DNA from: Streptomyces violascens
GTDB lineage: Bacteria > Actinomycetota > Actinomycetes > Streptomycetales > Streptomycetaceae
Assembly: GCF_014649955.1 (NCBI RefSeq)
Contig: NZ_BMUA01000019.1
Span: forward strand, 62,001 to 126,000
Direction: 5' to 3'
DNA: 64,000 nt
Below the pieces are notes generated by a model, which saw only the letters and a list, made by a program, of their open reading frames with translations, did not search any database and had not been told where the DNA came from. Each line of letters begins with the position of its first letter. The first letter of the stretch is position 1. Both the position numbers and the translations under genes were made by a program. Positions 1-7,945 of this stretch are shown in pieces.

Positions 1-264
1 CTCGATCCTGGGCTCCCAGCGGTCGAGCGAGGTGCGCACCTCGTAGCGGATGCGCCCGGCGGTGGCGTCGTTGACGGGCGCGAACACCAGGTCGTGCACC
101 GCGCAGCCGAACTCGGGACGCATGGGACGTTCGCCCGGCGCGGTGGCGAGCACCAGGCGCATGGACTCCTCGATCTCGCGGTCGCGCCGGGCCAGGGCGA
201 TGCCGCCGCCCGGGTCGGTGCGCATCGGGAACGCCCAGCCGGCCCCGACGAAGTGTTCGCTCAT
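1..264 (-). CDS. CIS baseplate protein, gpW/gp25 (Afp9-like), partial
   Basis: The visible 88 residues start MSEHFVGAGWAFPM and include the short, conserved gp25 arrangement of an RRDREIEESMRLVL helix followed by ERPMRPEFGC. T4 gp25 and Afp9 are baseplate wedge proteins that nucleate sheath assembly. The ATG start is 11 nt downstream of the stop of the spike gene, with AGGAGAGTTG just before it. The 3' end lies beyond the left window edge, so this is a window truncation and not a broken gene. Its position after tube, LysM and VgrG genes matches conserved CIS gene order. Confidence 0.88.
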   Translation of the reverse strand, partial: MSEHFVGAGWAFPMRTDPGGGIALARRDREIEESMRLVLATAPGERPMRPEFGCAVHDLVFAPVNDATAGRIRYEVRTSLDRWEPRIE

Positions 265-274
265 CTCAACTCTC

Positions 275-2203
275 CTAGATGATCGGCATGCCGTTGGACA
301 GCGGGGCCGGAGACGTCAGCTCGATGGCGGCCGCTCCGCTGATGGCGACGGTCGCCGCGGTGATGCTGGCGTTCGCGATCGCGGTGATGGCCGCCTCGCC
401 GGCCGCGTTCAGCGACACCGCGCCGCCCGCGACGACGGACGCCTCGCCGCCGGCCTTCACGTCGAAGGCGAGGCCCGCCTTGACGTTGATGGCCATGGCG
501 GCGTCCATCTCGATGCCGGCGCCGGCCTTCAGGCTCAGCAGGCCGCCGGCCTTCAGGGACAGGTTGCCGCCCGCCTCGATGTCGACGCTGCGCGTCCCCT
601 TGATCTCGACGCTGCCGTCGCTGCTGATGGTGAGGGAGGTGCGGGCCTCGTTCAGCTGGATGTGCAGCCGTCCCTTGCCCGTGCGAAGGCGGATGCCGCT
701 GGAAAGCCGGGCCGCCCCGCCCTCTTCGAGCAGCTCGACGGTGTGGCCGCTGCGGGCGGTCAGGGAGCGCCAGTTGATCTGCCCGCTGGTCGGGTCGACG
801 ACGGGGATGTTGTCGGGCTCGCGGGTGTGCTTGTCGATGCCGTTGTAGAGCCCCGCGATGACGTACGGGTGCTCCAGGGAGCCCCGGTCGAAGGCGCAGA
901 GCACCTCGTCGTTGACGTCGGGCAGGAGCAGCCCGCCGCCGCCCTTGCCGCCGAACTGGGCGACGCGGCACCAGTCGCTCTCGTACGTCTCGGACAGCCA
1001 CGGGAAGCGCAGCCGGACCCGGCCGAGCCGCAGCGGGTCCTTGGTGTTGGTGACCAGGGCGATCGCGACGCCCGGCATCGGGGGCGCCTGGTCGGTGCCG
1101 CCCGAGGCGAGCCCGTACAGCGAACGGAACTGGCGGCCCGAGACGTTGAGCCAGGTCGTGTACTGCTCGCCGGACGCGAAGACATGGCGCACGCCGGTGG
1201 CCGTGTACTTGCCCTCGAAGGGGAAGCCGGCGCCCTTCACGGCGATGGGGGTGCCGGGCTTGAGGTCGGGGTTGCCGGTGACGGCGACCTCCAGCTCGGC
1301 GAACGCGCCGGTGACGTCGTCGGCCAGCGCCTTCGCGGCGCCTGTGACCTCGGACAGCGTGGTGTACGGGATCTGCGTGGCGGTCAGCTCGGCCGCGCCG
1401 AACGGGGTGGTCACCGCGGCCGGGGTGATGTCGGCGACGATGTCCTTGCTCGTGACGGCCGGTGCGGGCGCGGCGAGCTGGCGCTTGGTGCGCATGTCCC
1501 AGCCGCGCACGTTGACCTTCTTGACCTGCCCGGCCGACGTCATCGCGATCCGGCTGTGCAGGGTGTTCGTGCCGAAGTCGAGGACGTACGGGCTCTGCGC
1601 CGCCGGGGTCGTGTCGGAGGGCGCCCCGGAGGCGGGCTTCAGCTCGGCGAAGTTGAGCTTGCCCATGTTGTCGAAGGACAGCCGCACGTCGTTCTCGGCG
1701 GCCAGGCGGGACAGGAAGTCCCAGTCGGTGATGTTGGGCTGGGTCGCCAGGTCGTACACCGTCGGCGTCGAGTCGATCTTGCCGAGCGCGAGGCCGTTGA
1801 GGCCGGCGATGCGCCGCACGATGTCGGACGCGGTCATGCTCGGGTAGCCCGCGACGCGGCGGTTGCGCAGCAGCCGGTGGCCGGGGTCGTAGCCGCGCAC
1901 GACGAGCTGGCGGCCGGTGCCGGGCTCGGCGTCGACCTCCAGGGCGGTGATCTCGCCGGTCAGCATCGGGTCGCCGCGCCGGCTGTCGGTGAACGGGCTG
2001 AGCACCACCTTCGCGCCGATCTTCAGCATCGGGTACTTGGTGGTGACGACGCCGTCCTTGTCGCTGAAGGTCAGCTGGAAGGCGGAGGGGACGTTGACGG
2101 ACGCGTCCACCCAGCCCTCGATGAGGCGCACGGCCAGCGGGTCGGGCAGGACCGTCCCGTTGATCTGGACGTGCAGGACGGTGGTGAAGGTCTTCTCGCT
2201 CAC
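275..2203 (-). CDS. VgrG-like spike protein of a contractile injection system (Afp8-like)
   Basis: This 642-aa protein would form the central spike under the tube. Residues about 1-330 resemble the gp27/phage D hub, with early RLIEGWVDASVNVPSAFQLT. Residues about 350-440 form the gp5 OB-fold, seen as LGRVRLRFPWLSE and LPDVNDEVLCAFD. The C-terminal 110 residues are alternating short repeats such as LSLKAG, INVKAG and FDVKAG, as in a beta-helical needle. The GTG start at 2203 overlaps the LysM gene stop in GTGA, which indicates translational coupling; the frame stays open further upstream but runs into the LysM gene. No effector domain is fused at the C terminus. Confidence 0.9.
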   Translation of the reverse strand: MSEKTFTTVLHVQINGTVLPDPLAVRLIEGWVDASVNVPSAFQLTFSDKDGVVTTKYPMLKIGAKVVLSPFTDSRRGDPMLTGEITALEVDAEPGTGRQLVVRGYDPGHRLLRNRRVAGYPSMTASDIVRRIAGLNGLALGKIDSTPTVYDLATQPNITDWDFLSRLAAENDVRLSFDNMGKLNFAELKPASGAPSDTTPAAQSPYVLDFGTNTLHSRIAMTSAGQVKKVNVRGWDMRTKRQLAAPAPAVTSKDIVADITPAAVTTPFGAAELTATQIPYTTLSEVTGAAKALADDVTGAFAELEVAVTGNPDLKPGTPIAVKGAGFPFEGKYTATGVRHVFASGEQYTTWLNVSGRQFRSLYGLASGGTDQAPPMPGVAIALVTNTKDPLRLGRVRLRFPWLSETYESDWCRVAQFGGKGGGGLLLPDVNDEVLCAFDRGSLEHPYVIAGLYNGIDKHTREPDNIPVVDPTSGQINWRSLTARSGHTVELLEEGGAARLSSGIRLRTGKGRLHIQLNEARTSLTISSDGSVEIKGTRSVDIEAGGNLSLKAGGLLSLKAGAGIEMDAAMAINVKAGLAFDVKAGGEASVVAGGAVSLNAAGEAAITAIANASITAATVAISGAAAIELTSPAPLSNGMPII

Positions 2204-2922
2204 GCGGCACCCTCCGAGGAAGCGGGCAGGAGCAGCTCGGTGCCGGGGCGCAGCCGCATCGGGTCGTCGATCTCGTTGGCCTCGGCGATGACCCGCCAGC
2301 GGGTGGCGTCGCCGTACTCGCGCCAGGCCAGCGAGGCCAGGGTGTCCCCGGCGACCGTGCGGTGCACGCGGCGCGCGGACAGGGCGCCCGAGGTCGGGTT
2401 CTGGCCCTTGGTGTTGGTCGCGACCTCGGTCAGCGAGAGCGTGCAAGTAGCCCGCAGCGGCATGCCGTTGGGGCTGAACAGGGTGTAGTTGGCGTTCACG
2501 CTGGTGACGTACGCGGTGAACTGGACGGTCGAGAACGAGCCCCAGCTGAACTTCACGAACGGCGGCGAAGGCGCCTTCGAAGCGATGCTCTGCGGGGTGA
2601 CCTCGCAGCACGAGAGCAGCAGGTCGACCTGCTTCTGCACGGTGTTGGAGCTGGGCGTGCCCGACGCGTCGAGGAACACCTCCAGCTGGAGGGAGGCGGG
2701 CTGCGCGCCGGTGAACTTGGCCGGTGCGCCCCGGGTGTAGGCGATGGCCGGCATGACGACCCAGGTCGACGAGCGGCCCAGCTGCACCTGCGACGGGTTG
2801 AACTGGAACTTGACCTCGCCCATGAGCCCGCCCATCGCACCACCGAGGTCGGTGGGCGGCTGGTGGATGGCGAGGGTGGCGCGGGACAGACCCGCGGCCT
2901 TTCCTCCGGTCGGAGCGGCCAT
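2200..2922 (-). CDS. CIS LysM-containing tube/baseplate adaptor (Afp7-like)
   Basis: A 240-aa protein with an N-terminal tail-protein domain (KFQFNPSQVQLGRSSTW) and a C-terminal LysM module at about 185-235 (HRTVAGDTLASLAWREYGD, then IAEANEIDDPMRLRPGTEL). In R-type tail machines this protein joins tube to spike; the LysM is structural and need not bind external peptidoglycan. The ATG is three bases after the preceding gene's stop, and its own stop overlaps the spike start. Confidence 0.9.
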   Translation of the reverse strand: MAAPTGGKAAGLSRATLAIHQPPTDLGGAMGGLMGEVKFQFNPSQVQLGRSSTWVVMPAIAYTRGAPAKFTGAQPASLQLEVFLDASGTPSSNTVQKQVDLLLSCCEVTPQSIASKAPSPPFVKFSWGSFSTVQFTAYVTSVNANYTLFSPNGMPLRATCTLSLTEVATNTKGQNPTSGALSARRVHRTVAGDTLASLAWREYGDATRWRVIAEANEIDDPMRLRPGTELLLPASSEGAA

Positions 2923-2925
2923 TGC

Positions 2926-3363
2926 TCACGCACCCCCTGCGTCGGTGAAACCGTGGTGGGCGATCTCCAGCGTCTCGGTGGCCACGCTCGGGCTCGCCGG
3001 GTCGAGGCTCGGGCCCGTCCAGCGCACCGGCAGCACCTCGATGAGGCCCCACTGCGCGACGATCGAGCCGTCCGCGCGCAGGGCCGCGATCTGAGCGGTG
3101 GGCCGGGTGATGCCGGAGGCGAGCGAGGAGATCCAGGACGCGACCTTGGAGGTGTCGGCGGTCAGCGGGCGGGTCAGCCGGATCGTGGAGAACGTGACCC
3201 GGGTGGGCAGCTGCCACACGAACCCGTTGTTGCCGCCCTCCTGGCGCTGCTCCACCTCGACCTCGGACGCGAGACCGTCACAGCCGTTGAACAGGCCGAG
3301 GTTCTGGCCGTCGATGGTCAGCTTGAAGAAGACGGTGGAGCCGGGGTCAAGGGTGGAGGGCAT
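2926..3363 (-). CDS. CIS tube-like protein (T4 gp19 family, Afp5-like)
   Basis: A 145-aa protein with the gp19/Hcp-like opening PSTLDPGSTVFFKLTIDG and the central segment QLPTRVTFSTIRLTRPLT, both typical of inner-tube initiators. Two tube paralogues are normal in CIS clusters: the main tube next to the sheath (7445-7888 here) and a second next to the LysM adaptor. This is the second, probably the tube-initiating ring on the spike. It is followed within 3 nt by the LysM gene. Confidence 0.85.
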   Translation of the reverse strand: MPSTLDPGSTVFFKLTIDGQNLGLFNGCDGLASEVEVEQRQEGGNNGFVWQLPTRVTFSTIRLTRPLTADTSKVASWISSLASGITRPTAQIAALRADGSIVAQWGLIEVLPVRWTGPSLDPASPSVATETLEIAHHGFTDAGGA

Positions 3364-3417
3364 GGGGGTCTTCCGTCGGTAGGAGTTGTCAGGGGCTGTT
3401 TACGGGCGGGGGGCAGG

Positions 3418-6400
3418 TCAGCGGTCGCGCAGGCGGCCGATGCGTTCGCGGTCCCCGCGGAGTTCGGCGCGGAGCAGGCGCGAGAGCGGGGCGACCAGGC
3501 GTCGGGCCAGGGCGTCGATGTCGGGGGCCTGTTCGGCGGGCCCGGCCGCCGACTGGGGTGAGGTTGCCGGGGCGGCGGGCGTGGTGGCGGGCGGGGCCTG
3601 CGGGGTGGCCTTCCGTTGCACGGAGGGCTCGGGCTGCCGTTGTACGGGTTGCGGCGGGGCGGGTGCCGGGGCCGGTGCCGGGTTGTTCCGTCGTACGGGG
3701 ACGACGGGCTGCGGGGTCGGCTTTGCGGCCCGCTGGACGGAGGGCTGAGCCATGCCGCGGGGGGCCGCGGGGCGGTGCAGGGGGACGACGACCTGGCGGG
3801 TGTCGGGGGTGGGGGATGCCTGCTTGAGGGGGGTGGGGGCGGCGGTGGGCGTACCCGGCGTCGTGCCGGCCGGACCGGCCGGAGCTGCTTGGTGCCGGGT
3901 TGTCAGGGGGCGGGACGAGGCGAGCGGGGGGCCCGCAACCGGCATGCGCTGCAAGGAGGTTGGACGGGGCAGCTGGACCTTGCGGAGAGGGGTGGGCGGG
4001 AGTGCGGGCGCCGCCGGGGCCGCCGGTTCGGCGGGAGGGGTGGCCGTGACGGCGCGCTGGACGGCGGGCTGTGCAGGGGCGGGCGCGGTGCCCGGGGTTG
4101 CGGCGAGAGGGTTTCGCTGCGCCGACCCCTCCCCGAGGTCTCGGCTCCGCTGGACCAGGGGAGCCCCCAGGGGCCCTGCGGAACGACTGCCGACAGCGGG
4201 GGTGCTGCCCGGCGCGGTCGCGCCCGGAGCGGCGCTCCGGGAGATGCTCGCAGGCGTACCCGGGGTGTTGTCCGGGGCGGCGGTGGGCGTGGTGTTCGGG
4301 GCTATCGGGGCGCCGATCAGGGGGCGGCGGCGGGCCGTGTCCGAGGCCGGGTTCTGGGTGCGGGTGACTCGGCGGACCATCGGCTTGCGCTGGACGGGGG
4401 GTGCCGCCGGGGGCGGGGTGGGGGTCCCCGCATCGGCGGGGGAAACCGACGCGGGGACGTTGGAGGGGCCGTCGGGGGCGACGGCGGGAGTGGGCGCGGA
4501 TGCGGGCGCCTTGGAGGCCGGGCGCACCACGCCTACGGGGTCGAGGTGGTGGGAGGGGCGTACCGGGCGCGGGGCGGAGGTCAGGGAACGCCGGGTCGGC
4601 GCGGTGGCTGCGCGCTGAACCGGCATGGGAGCGGCGTCCGGGGCGGGGCGGCTCGGCGTGGCCCTGACTACGCGCGGCGCTGCGGGAGTTGCCCCGGATG
4701 CGGCACGGGGGGTTTCCGCCGAGCGGGGTCCCGTCGGGCCGGACGGGGGCACGACGGCACGCCGAGCCGATCCGGGTGCGTTCTCGGCGGGGCTGCCCGA
4801 CGGGGCGCCCGGCGAGGTGACAGCCCGCTGTACGGGGGGAGTCGGGGCCGACACCGCATGCGTACGGGGCTGCTCCCCCGCCCCGTGCGAAGGTGCCGCG
4901 GCCCGCTGTACGGCGGGGGCGGCCGGGGCGGGGCCGTCGGCCGCGCCGGGCGGGGTCGCGGTGGCGCGCTGGATCGGGGGCCCGATGGGGGTGGCAGGGA
5001 CGGGCTTGTCCGGGCGGGTGCGCGGCGGGGCGGCGGGTGCCGCCGGGGTGGGCGTGGCTCGCTGTACCGGGGGCGTGCGGGGGTTGTCCGCCGCCGAGGG
5101 GCTGGACGCGGTTGCCGCTGCCTGGCCGGGCTTGGGCGTTTCGCCGCGCACGGGCATGGCGGGAGGCGCTTCGGACTCGGGCGGGCTCACTGGTACGACT
5201 GCCCGCTGCACGGGGGCAGTCGCACCGGGAGCGCCCTGGCCGGCCGGTGCCGTGGCGGGGTTGTTGGCTGTGGGGCGCTCGGATGCGACCGCTCGCTGTA
5301 CGGCGGGGGACGGCGCGGGGGTACCCGGGGTCGCCGGACTCTGCGTCGCACCCGGGCTGCTTGTCGTGCCGCGCACGGGCATGGCGGTGGGCGCGCCGGG
5401 CTCGGCCGCGCGCTGTGCGGGGGTAGCCGGTGCTGCGGGCGCTGTCGGCCCCGACGTCCGGGCGGGGTTTCGCGGCTCGGGGCGTGCGGGTGTGGTGGCC
5501 CGTTGCACGGCGGGGGGTGCGCTGGAGGCGGTCGAGCGTGCCGCTCCCGGAGCCGGGCCGGGGTTGGGCGTGGCCGGTTCTGACGGCGGGGCTGCGTTGT
5601 GCCCGCCCTTCCTCAAGGTCTCGGCTTCGCTCGGCCCGGGGAGACCTCGGTCGCCCTGCGGAGCGTCTGCCCGCAGCGGAGGTCGCGGTGTCGACTGACG
5701 GGGCTGCGCACGCTGCACGGCGGGAGCCGCGCTCGGCACGGCCGGGCTCTGCGGCGCCGAACCGGCCGCAGGCTCGACCGCCCGCCGCACGTCATCAGTT
5801 GAGCCGGGCGCGACCGGGGGCGGCGTCGCGGCGGGGTTTCCCGTCGGCGTACGCGGAGGCGTGACGGCGCGCTGCACGGCGGGAGCGGCACTGGACGCGG
5901 GCGGGTTGTTCGCAGGACCGGCCGCGGGCCTGACGGCCCGCTGCGCCGCAGGCGCGGCACTCGCCGGAGCCGAACCGACCGCCCCCGTAGCCGTACCCGG
6001 GTTGTTCGCCGGGCCGGCCGCAGGCTTGGCCGCTCGCGGTGCGGCGGGAGCCGCACTGGGGGTGGCCGAGGCCGCAGACCTCGCACCGGGGGTGGGCTCA
6101 GGAGCCCGCTGCGCAGCCGGAGCCGCCTCGGGCGCATCCGAACGCGCGGCAGGACCAACTGCCCGCCGTGCAGCGGGAGTTGACCCCATCGGACCCGGAG
6201 TCGGAGCCGACGTCGAAGCCGGGGCCGAACCGGCCGCCCGCGGCGCGGATCCGGATCCGCTCGCCGGAGCAACCGCCCGCTGCACCGGACCCGCAGCCGG
6301 GGCCGATGCAGGAGCCTGCGGCTGAACCGCGGCGGGGGCCGATGAGGAGGCCGCGCGCTGAATCGGGGCCGTGGCCGGAGCCGGGGAAGAGCCCGACCGC

Positions 6401-6840
6401 CGGCCCGGACCCGCAGTCGGGGCCGATGCGGAAGCCGCCCTCGGAACCGGGGCCGGAGCCGAACCCGTTTCCTCCGCGCCCGCCTCCGGCCCCCTCCCCG
6501 CCACCGGCAACCGCAGCAGCGGGAGCGGAAGCGGGGACGGGGAACCCGTGACCGGGGTCAGGGCGTTGTGGAGGACTCCGTGGGGGGCCGTGGGGGAGAC
6601 CGCGTGGGTCAGGGGGCGGACCACCGAGAGGTCCTGGTGGGCGGCCAGGGTGGAGCCGAAGGCGCGCTCCGCCGTGAGGCGGGGGGCGGGCAGGGCGCGC
6701 TGCATCGGGGGTGCGGCGGCCCAGCCTCCGTCGCCCTGGGCGGGGGCGGGGGCAGGGGAGGGCGCGGGGCTCGCGGAGGCGGGGGCCGCAACCCCTTCGC
6801 CTTCCGCCGGCCGGTTACGCCGGCGCTTGAACAGGCCCAT
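3418..6840 (-). CDS. Giant Pro/Ala/Ser/Thr-rich CIS-locus protein with VQRA repeats
   Basis: A 1140-aa low-complexity protein. It starts with a short basic stretch (MGLFKRRRNRPAEGEG) and ends with a charged helix (ALARRLVAPLSRLLRAELRG). Between them lie at least twenty copies of a P-x-VQRA/IQRA/AARRA motif in Pro/Ala/Thr linkers. No catalytic domain is visible. The ATG is 6 nt after the DUF6760-like gene stop, and the gene sits inside the tail operon, so it is likely a CIS component, perhaps scaffold, tether or length-related. Two internal segments (near 4091-4198 and 5594-5677) are copies of a repeat that also occurs in the SARP gene at 12.8 kb. Function is unknown. Confidence 0.8.
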   Translation of the reverse strand: MGLFKRRRNRPAEGEGVAAPASASPAPSPAPAPAQGDGGWAAAPPMQRALPAPRLTAERAFGSTLAAHQDLSVVRPLTHAVSPTAPHGVLHNALTPVTGSPSPLPLPLLRLPVAGRGPEAGAEETGSAPAPVPRAASASAPTAGPGRRSGSSPAPATAPIQRAASSSAPAAVQPQAPASAPAAGPVQRAVAPASGSGSAPRAAGSAPASTSAPTPGPMGSTPAARRAVGPAARSDAPEAAPAAQRAPEPTPGARSAASATPSAAPAAPRAAKPAAGPANNPGTATGAVGSAPASAAPAAQRAVRPAAGPANNPPASSAAPAVQRAVTPPRTPTGNPAATPPPVAPGSTDDVRRAVEPAAGSAPQSPAVPSAAPAVQRAQPRQSTPRPPLRADAPQGDRGLPGPSEAETLRKGGHNAAPPSEPATPNPGPAPGAARSTASSAPPAVQRATTPARPEPRNPARTSGPTAPAAPATPAQRAAEPGAPTAMPVRGTTSSPGATQSPATPGTPAPSPAVQRAVASERPTANNPATAPAGQGAPGATAPVQRAVVPVSPPESEAPPAMPVRGETPKPGQAAATASSPSAADNPRTPPVQRATPTPAAPAAPPRTRPDKPVPATPIGPPIQRATATPPGAADGPAPAAPAVQRAAAPSHGAGEQPRTHAVSAPTPPVQRAVTSPGAPSGSPAENAPGSARRAVVPPSGPTGPRSAETPRAASGATPAAPRVVRATPSRPAPDAAPMPVQRAATAPTRRSLTSAPRPVRPSHHLDPVGVVRPASKAPASAPTPAVAPDGPSNVPASVSPADAGTPTPPPAAPPVQRKPMVRRVTRTQNPASDTARRRPLIGAPIAPNTTPTAAPDNTPGTPASISRSAAPGATAPGSTPAVGSRSAGPLGAPLVQRSRDLGEGSAQRNPLAATPGTAPAPAQPAVQRAVTATPPAEPAAPAAPALPPTPLRKVQLPRPTSLQRMPVAGPPLASSRPLTTRHQAAPAGPAGTTPGTPTAAPTPLKQASPTPDTRQVVVPLHRPAAPRGMAQPSVQRAAKPTPQPVVPVRRNNPAPAPAPAPPQPVQRQPEPSVQRKATPQAPPATTPAAPATSPQSAAGPAEQAPDIDALARRLVAPLSRLLRAELRGDRERIGRLRDR
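4091..4198 (-). repeat. Coding repeat element, copy B (in VQRA-protein gene)
   Basis: Read on the minus strand, this matches 12761-12867 over about 108 bp, with shared blocks such as TCGTTCCGCAGGGC, AGCCGAGACCT and CCGCAACCCC. It encodes AVGSRSAGPLGAPLVQRSRDLGEG, here split as AVGSRSAG and QRSRDLGEG, in the same frame as the SARP copy. Confidence 0.8.
5594..5677 (-). repeat. Coding repeat element, copy C (in VQRA-protein gene, different frame)
   Basis: Read on the minus strand, this about 84-bp copy shares CTCCGCAGGGCGACC, GGTCTCCCC and GCGAAGCCGAGACCTT with the other two. It is read one frame away from them, giving LRADAPQGDRG and PSEAETLRKGGHN, and the host frame is still open. Confidence 0.78.
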
Positions 6841-6846
6841 CCCCCG

Positions 6847-7005
6847 TCACCGCTCCCCTTCGCCTTGTTCCACCAGTGCCGCCACCCGCCGTACGTACGC
6901 CCGCCGGTCCGCATGCTCCAGGTCGAGGATGGAGTCCATGTCCCAGTGGAAGTGGTAGGCGAGGTACGCGGTCTCCTCCTCGATCCGGTCGGCCGCGTAC
7001 GTCAC
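6847..7005 (-). CDS. Small CIS-locus protein (DUF6760-like), 52 aa
   Basis: Translation of the minus strand from GTG at 7005 gives 52 residues: MTYAADRIEEETAYLAYHFH, then WDMDSILDLEHADRRAYVRR, then a short charged tail. The aromatic/His pattern followed by DLEHADRRAYV is what I recall of the small DUF6760 proteins of actinobacterial CIS clusters. The GTG overlaps the previous gene's TGA (GTGA), and the next gene starts 6 nt after its stop, so it is embedded in the operon. It may be a small chaperone or adaptor; that is inference. Confidence 0.82.
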   Translation of the reverse strand: MTYAADRIEEETAYLAYHFHWDMDSILDLEHADRRAYVRRVAALVEQGEGER

Positions 7006-7445
7006 GATTCCCCCAGGCGGCTCCCGGCCAGCTCGACCTCGAAGGACTGCTCGCAGTGCGGGCAGGCCACGGCCGCCCGGGTGTGCCCCTCGGCGTTGAT
7101 CTGCCGGTAGAAGTCCTGGAGGAAGGCCAGGTCGGAGGCGAACATGTTCTCCACCGTGCCGTCGTGGACGTCACCGAGCGTGCCGAGCCGGGTGATGACC
7201 CGGCCGAGCAGGACCACCGACAGGTACGCCGGGTTCTCGCGGACCCGTACGTCCCGCAGCGGGACCAGCTCGTCGCGGGCCGTGGCGAGCCGCATGGCGC
7301 CGCGCCGGTGCACGGTGCCCGCGTCGTCCACGTACCCGCGCGGCAGCTCGAACTCGAACTCGGTGCGCAGGGTCTCCCGCACCCCGGACGCGACCGGGGT
7401 GTCCACCCCGGGCGCTCCGGCAACTCCAGGACCTTCGCGGCGCAT
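7002..7445 (-). CDS. CIS tail-assembly protein with CPHC pair
   Basis: A 147-aa protein in the position held in related loci by a small protein between the tube and DUF6760 genes. The middle (RGAMRLATARDELVPLRDVR, ENPAYLSVVLLGRVITRLG) resembles the phage tail assembly chaperone-like family. Near the C terminus CPHCEQSF carries one CxxC pair, a possible half zinc site. The ATG at 7445 shares one base with the tube stop (TAATG) and the stop overlaps the next start. The exact family is uncertain. Confidence 0.75.
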   Translation of the reverse strand: MRREGPGVAGAPGVDTPVASGVRETLRTEFEFELPRGYVDDAGTVHRRGAMRLATARDELVPLRDVRVRENPAYLSVVLLGRVITRLGTLGDVHDGTVENMFASDLAFLQDFYRQINAEGHTRAAVACPHCEQSFEVELAGSRLGES

Positions 7446-7888
7446 TACTCGATGACCAGCTCTTCGAAGGTGATGGAGACCTGCTCCGTCATGGCGGAGG
7501 CGTCGCCGGCCTTGACCGAGCTGATCTCGACCTTGTTGCACCAGGCGTTGCGCAGGTGGTAGCGCTTCACCGGGTTGTCCATGTAGTCCATCATGATGAT
7601 CGAGGCGTTCTTGCGGGCCGAGCCCATGTTGCCGTCGATGGACTGCTTGATCCACTCGGAGAACGTGGCGGACTGCGTGGCACCGCGCGTCACCGTGCAC
7701 TCGCCGGCCTTCTTGACGCCGGGCAGCTTCTTGATGATCGGCTTGCCGTCGGCCGAGACCTGCTGGTACTCGATGACGTCCTGCTCCATCGAGAGGCTGC
7801 TGACCTCCTGCAGGTACTCGACCATGACGCCGTCGATCTGCAGGCCGAAGTTGTGTGTGGTGAGCGCATCACCGGGCTGAAGCGACAT
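7445..7888 (-). CDS. CIS inner tube protein (gp19/Hcp-like)
   Basis: A 147-aa protein of standard tube length, starting MSLQPGDALTTHNFGLQIDG with the conserved VMVEYLQEVSSLSMEQDVIE, KLPGVKKAGECTVTRG and FSEWIKQSIDGN segments of T4-like tube proteins. Hexameric rings of it form the tube inside the sheath. It lies 57 nt after the sheath gene and is coupled to the following gene. A good AGGAGTAACCCAGC ribosome-binding region precedes the ATG. Confidence 0.93.
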   Translation of the reverse strand: MSLQPGDALTTHNFGLQIDGVMVEYLQEVSSLSMEQDVIEYQQVSADGKPIIKKLPGVKKAGECTVTRGATQSATFSEWIKQSIDGNMGSARKNASIIMMDYMDNPVKRYHLRNAWCNKVEISSVKAGDASAMTEQVSITFEELVIE

Positions 7889-7945
7889 GCTGGGTTACTC
7901 CTGTTCGGGCGAAATCGGCAAAAACACAAGCGAGTTGAGGCGGAC

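Noticed and set aside
50..2488. 812-aa plus-strand ORF opposite the spike and LysM genes
   Set aside because: Antisense shadow of GC-rich codons; the minus strand encodes recognisable CIS proteins.
3616..5583. Long Gly/Arg-rich plus-strand ORFs in the VQRA gene
   Set aside because: Complement of Pro/Ala repeats; no ribosome-binding site or domain.
3418..6840. CRISPR-like or satellite array
   Set aside because: The periodicity is of VQRA codons in coding sequence, with irregular spacing and no conserved DNA spacer structure.
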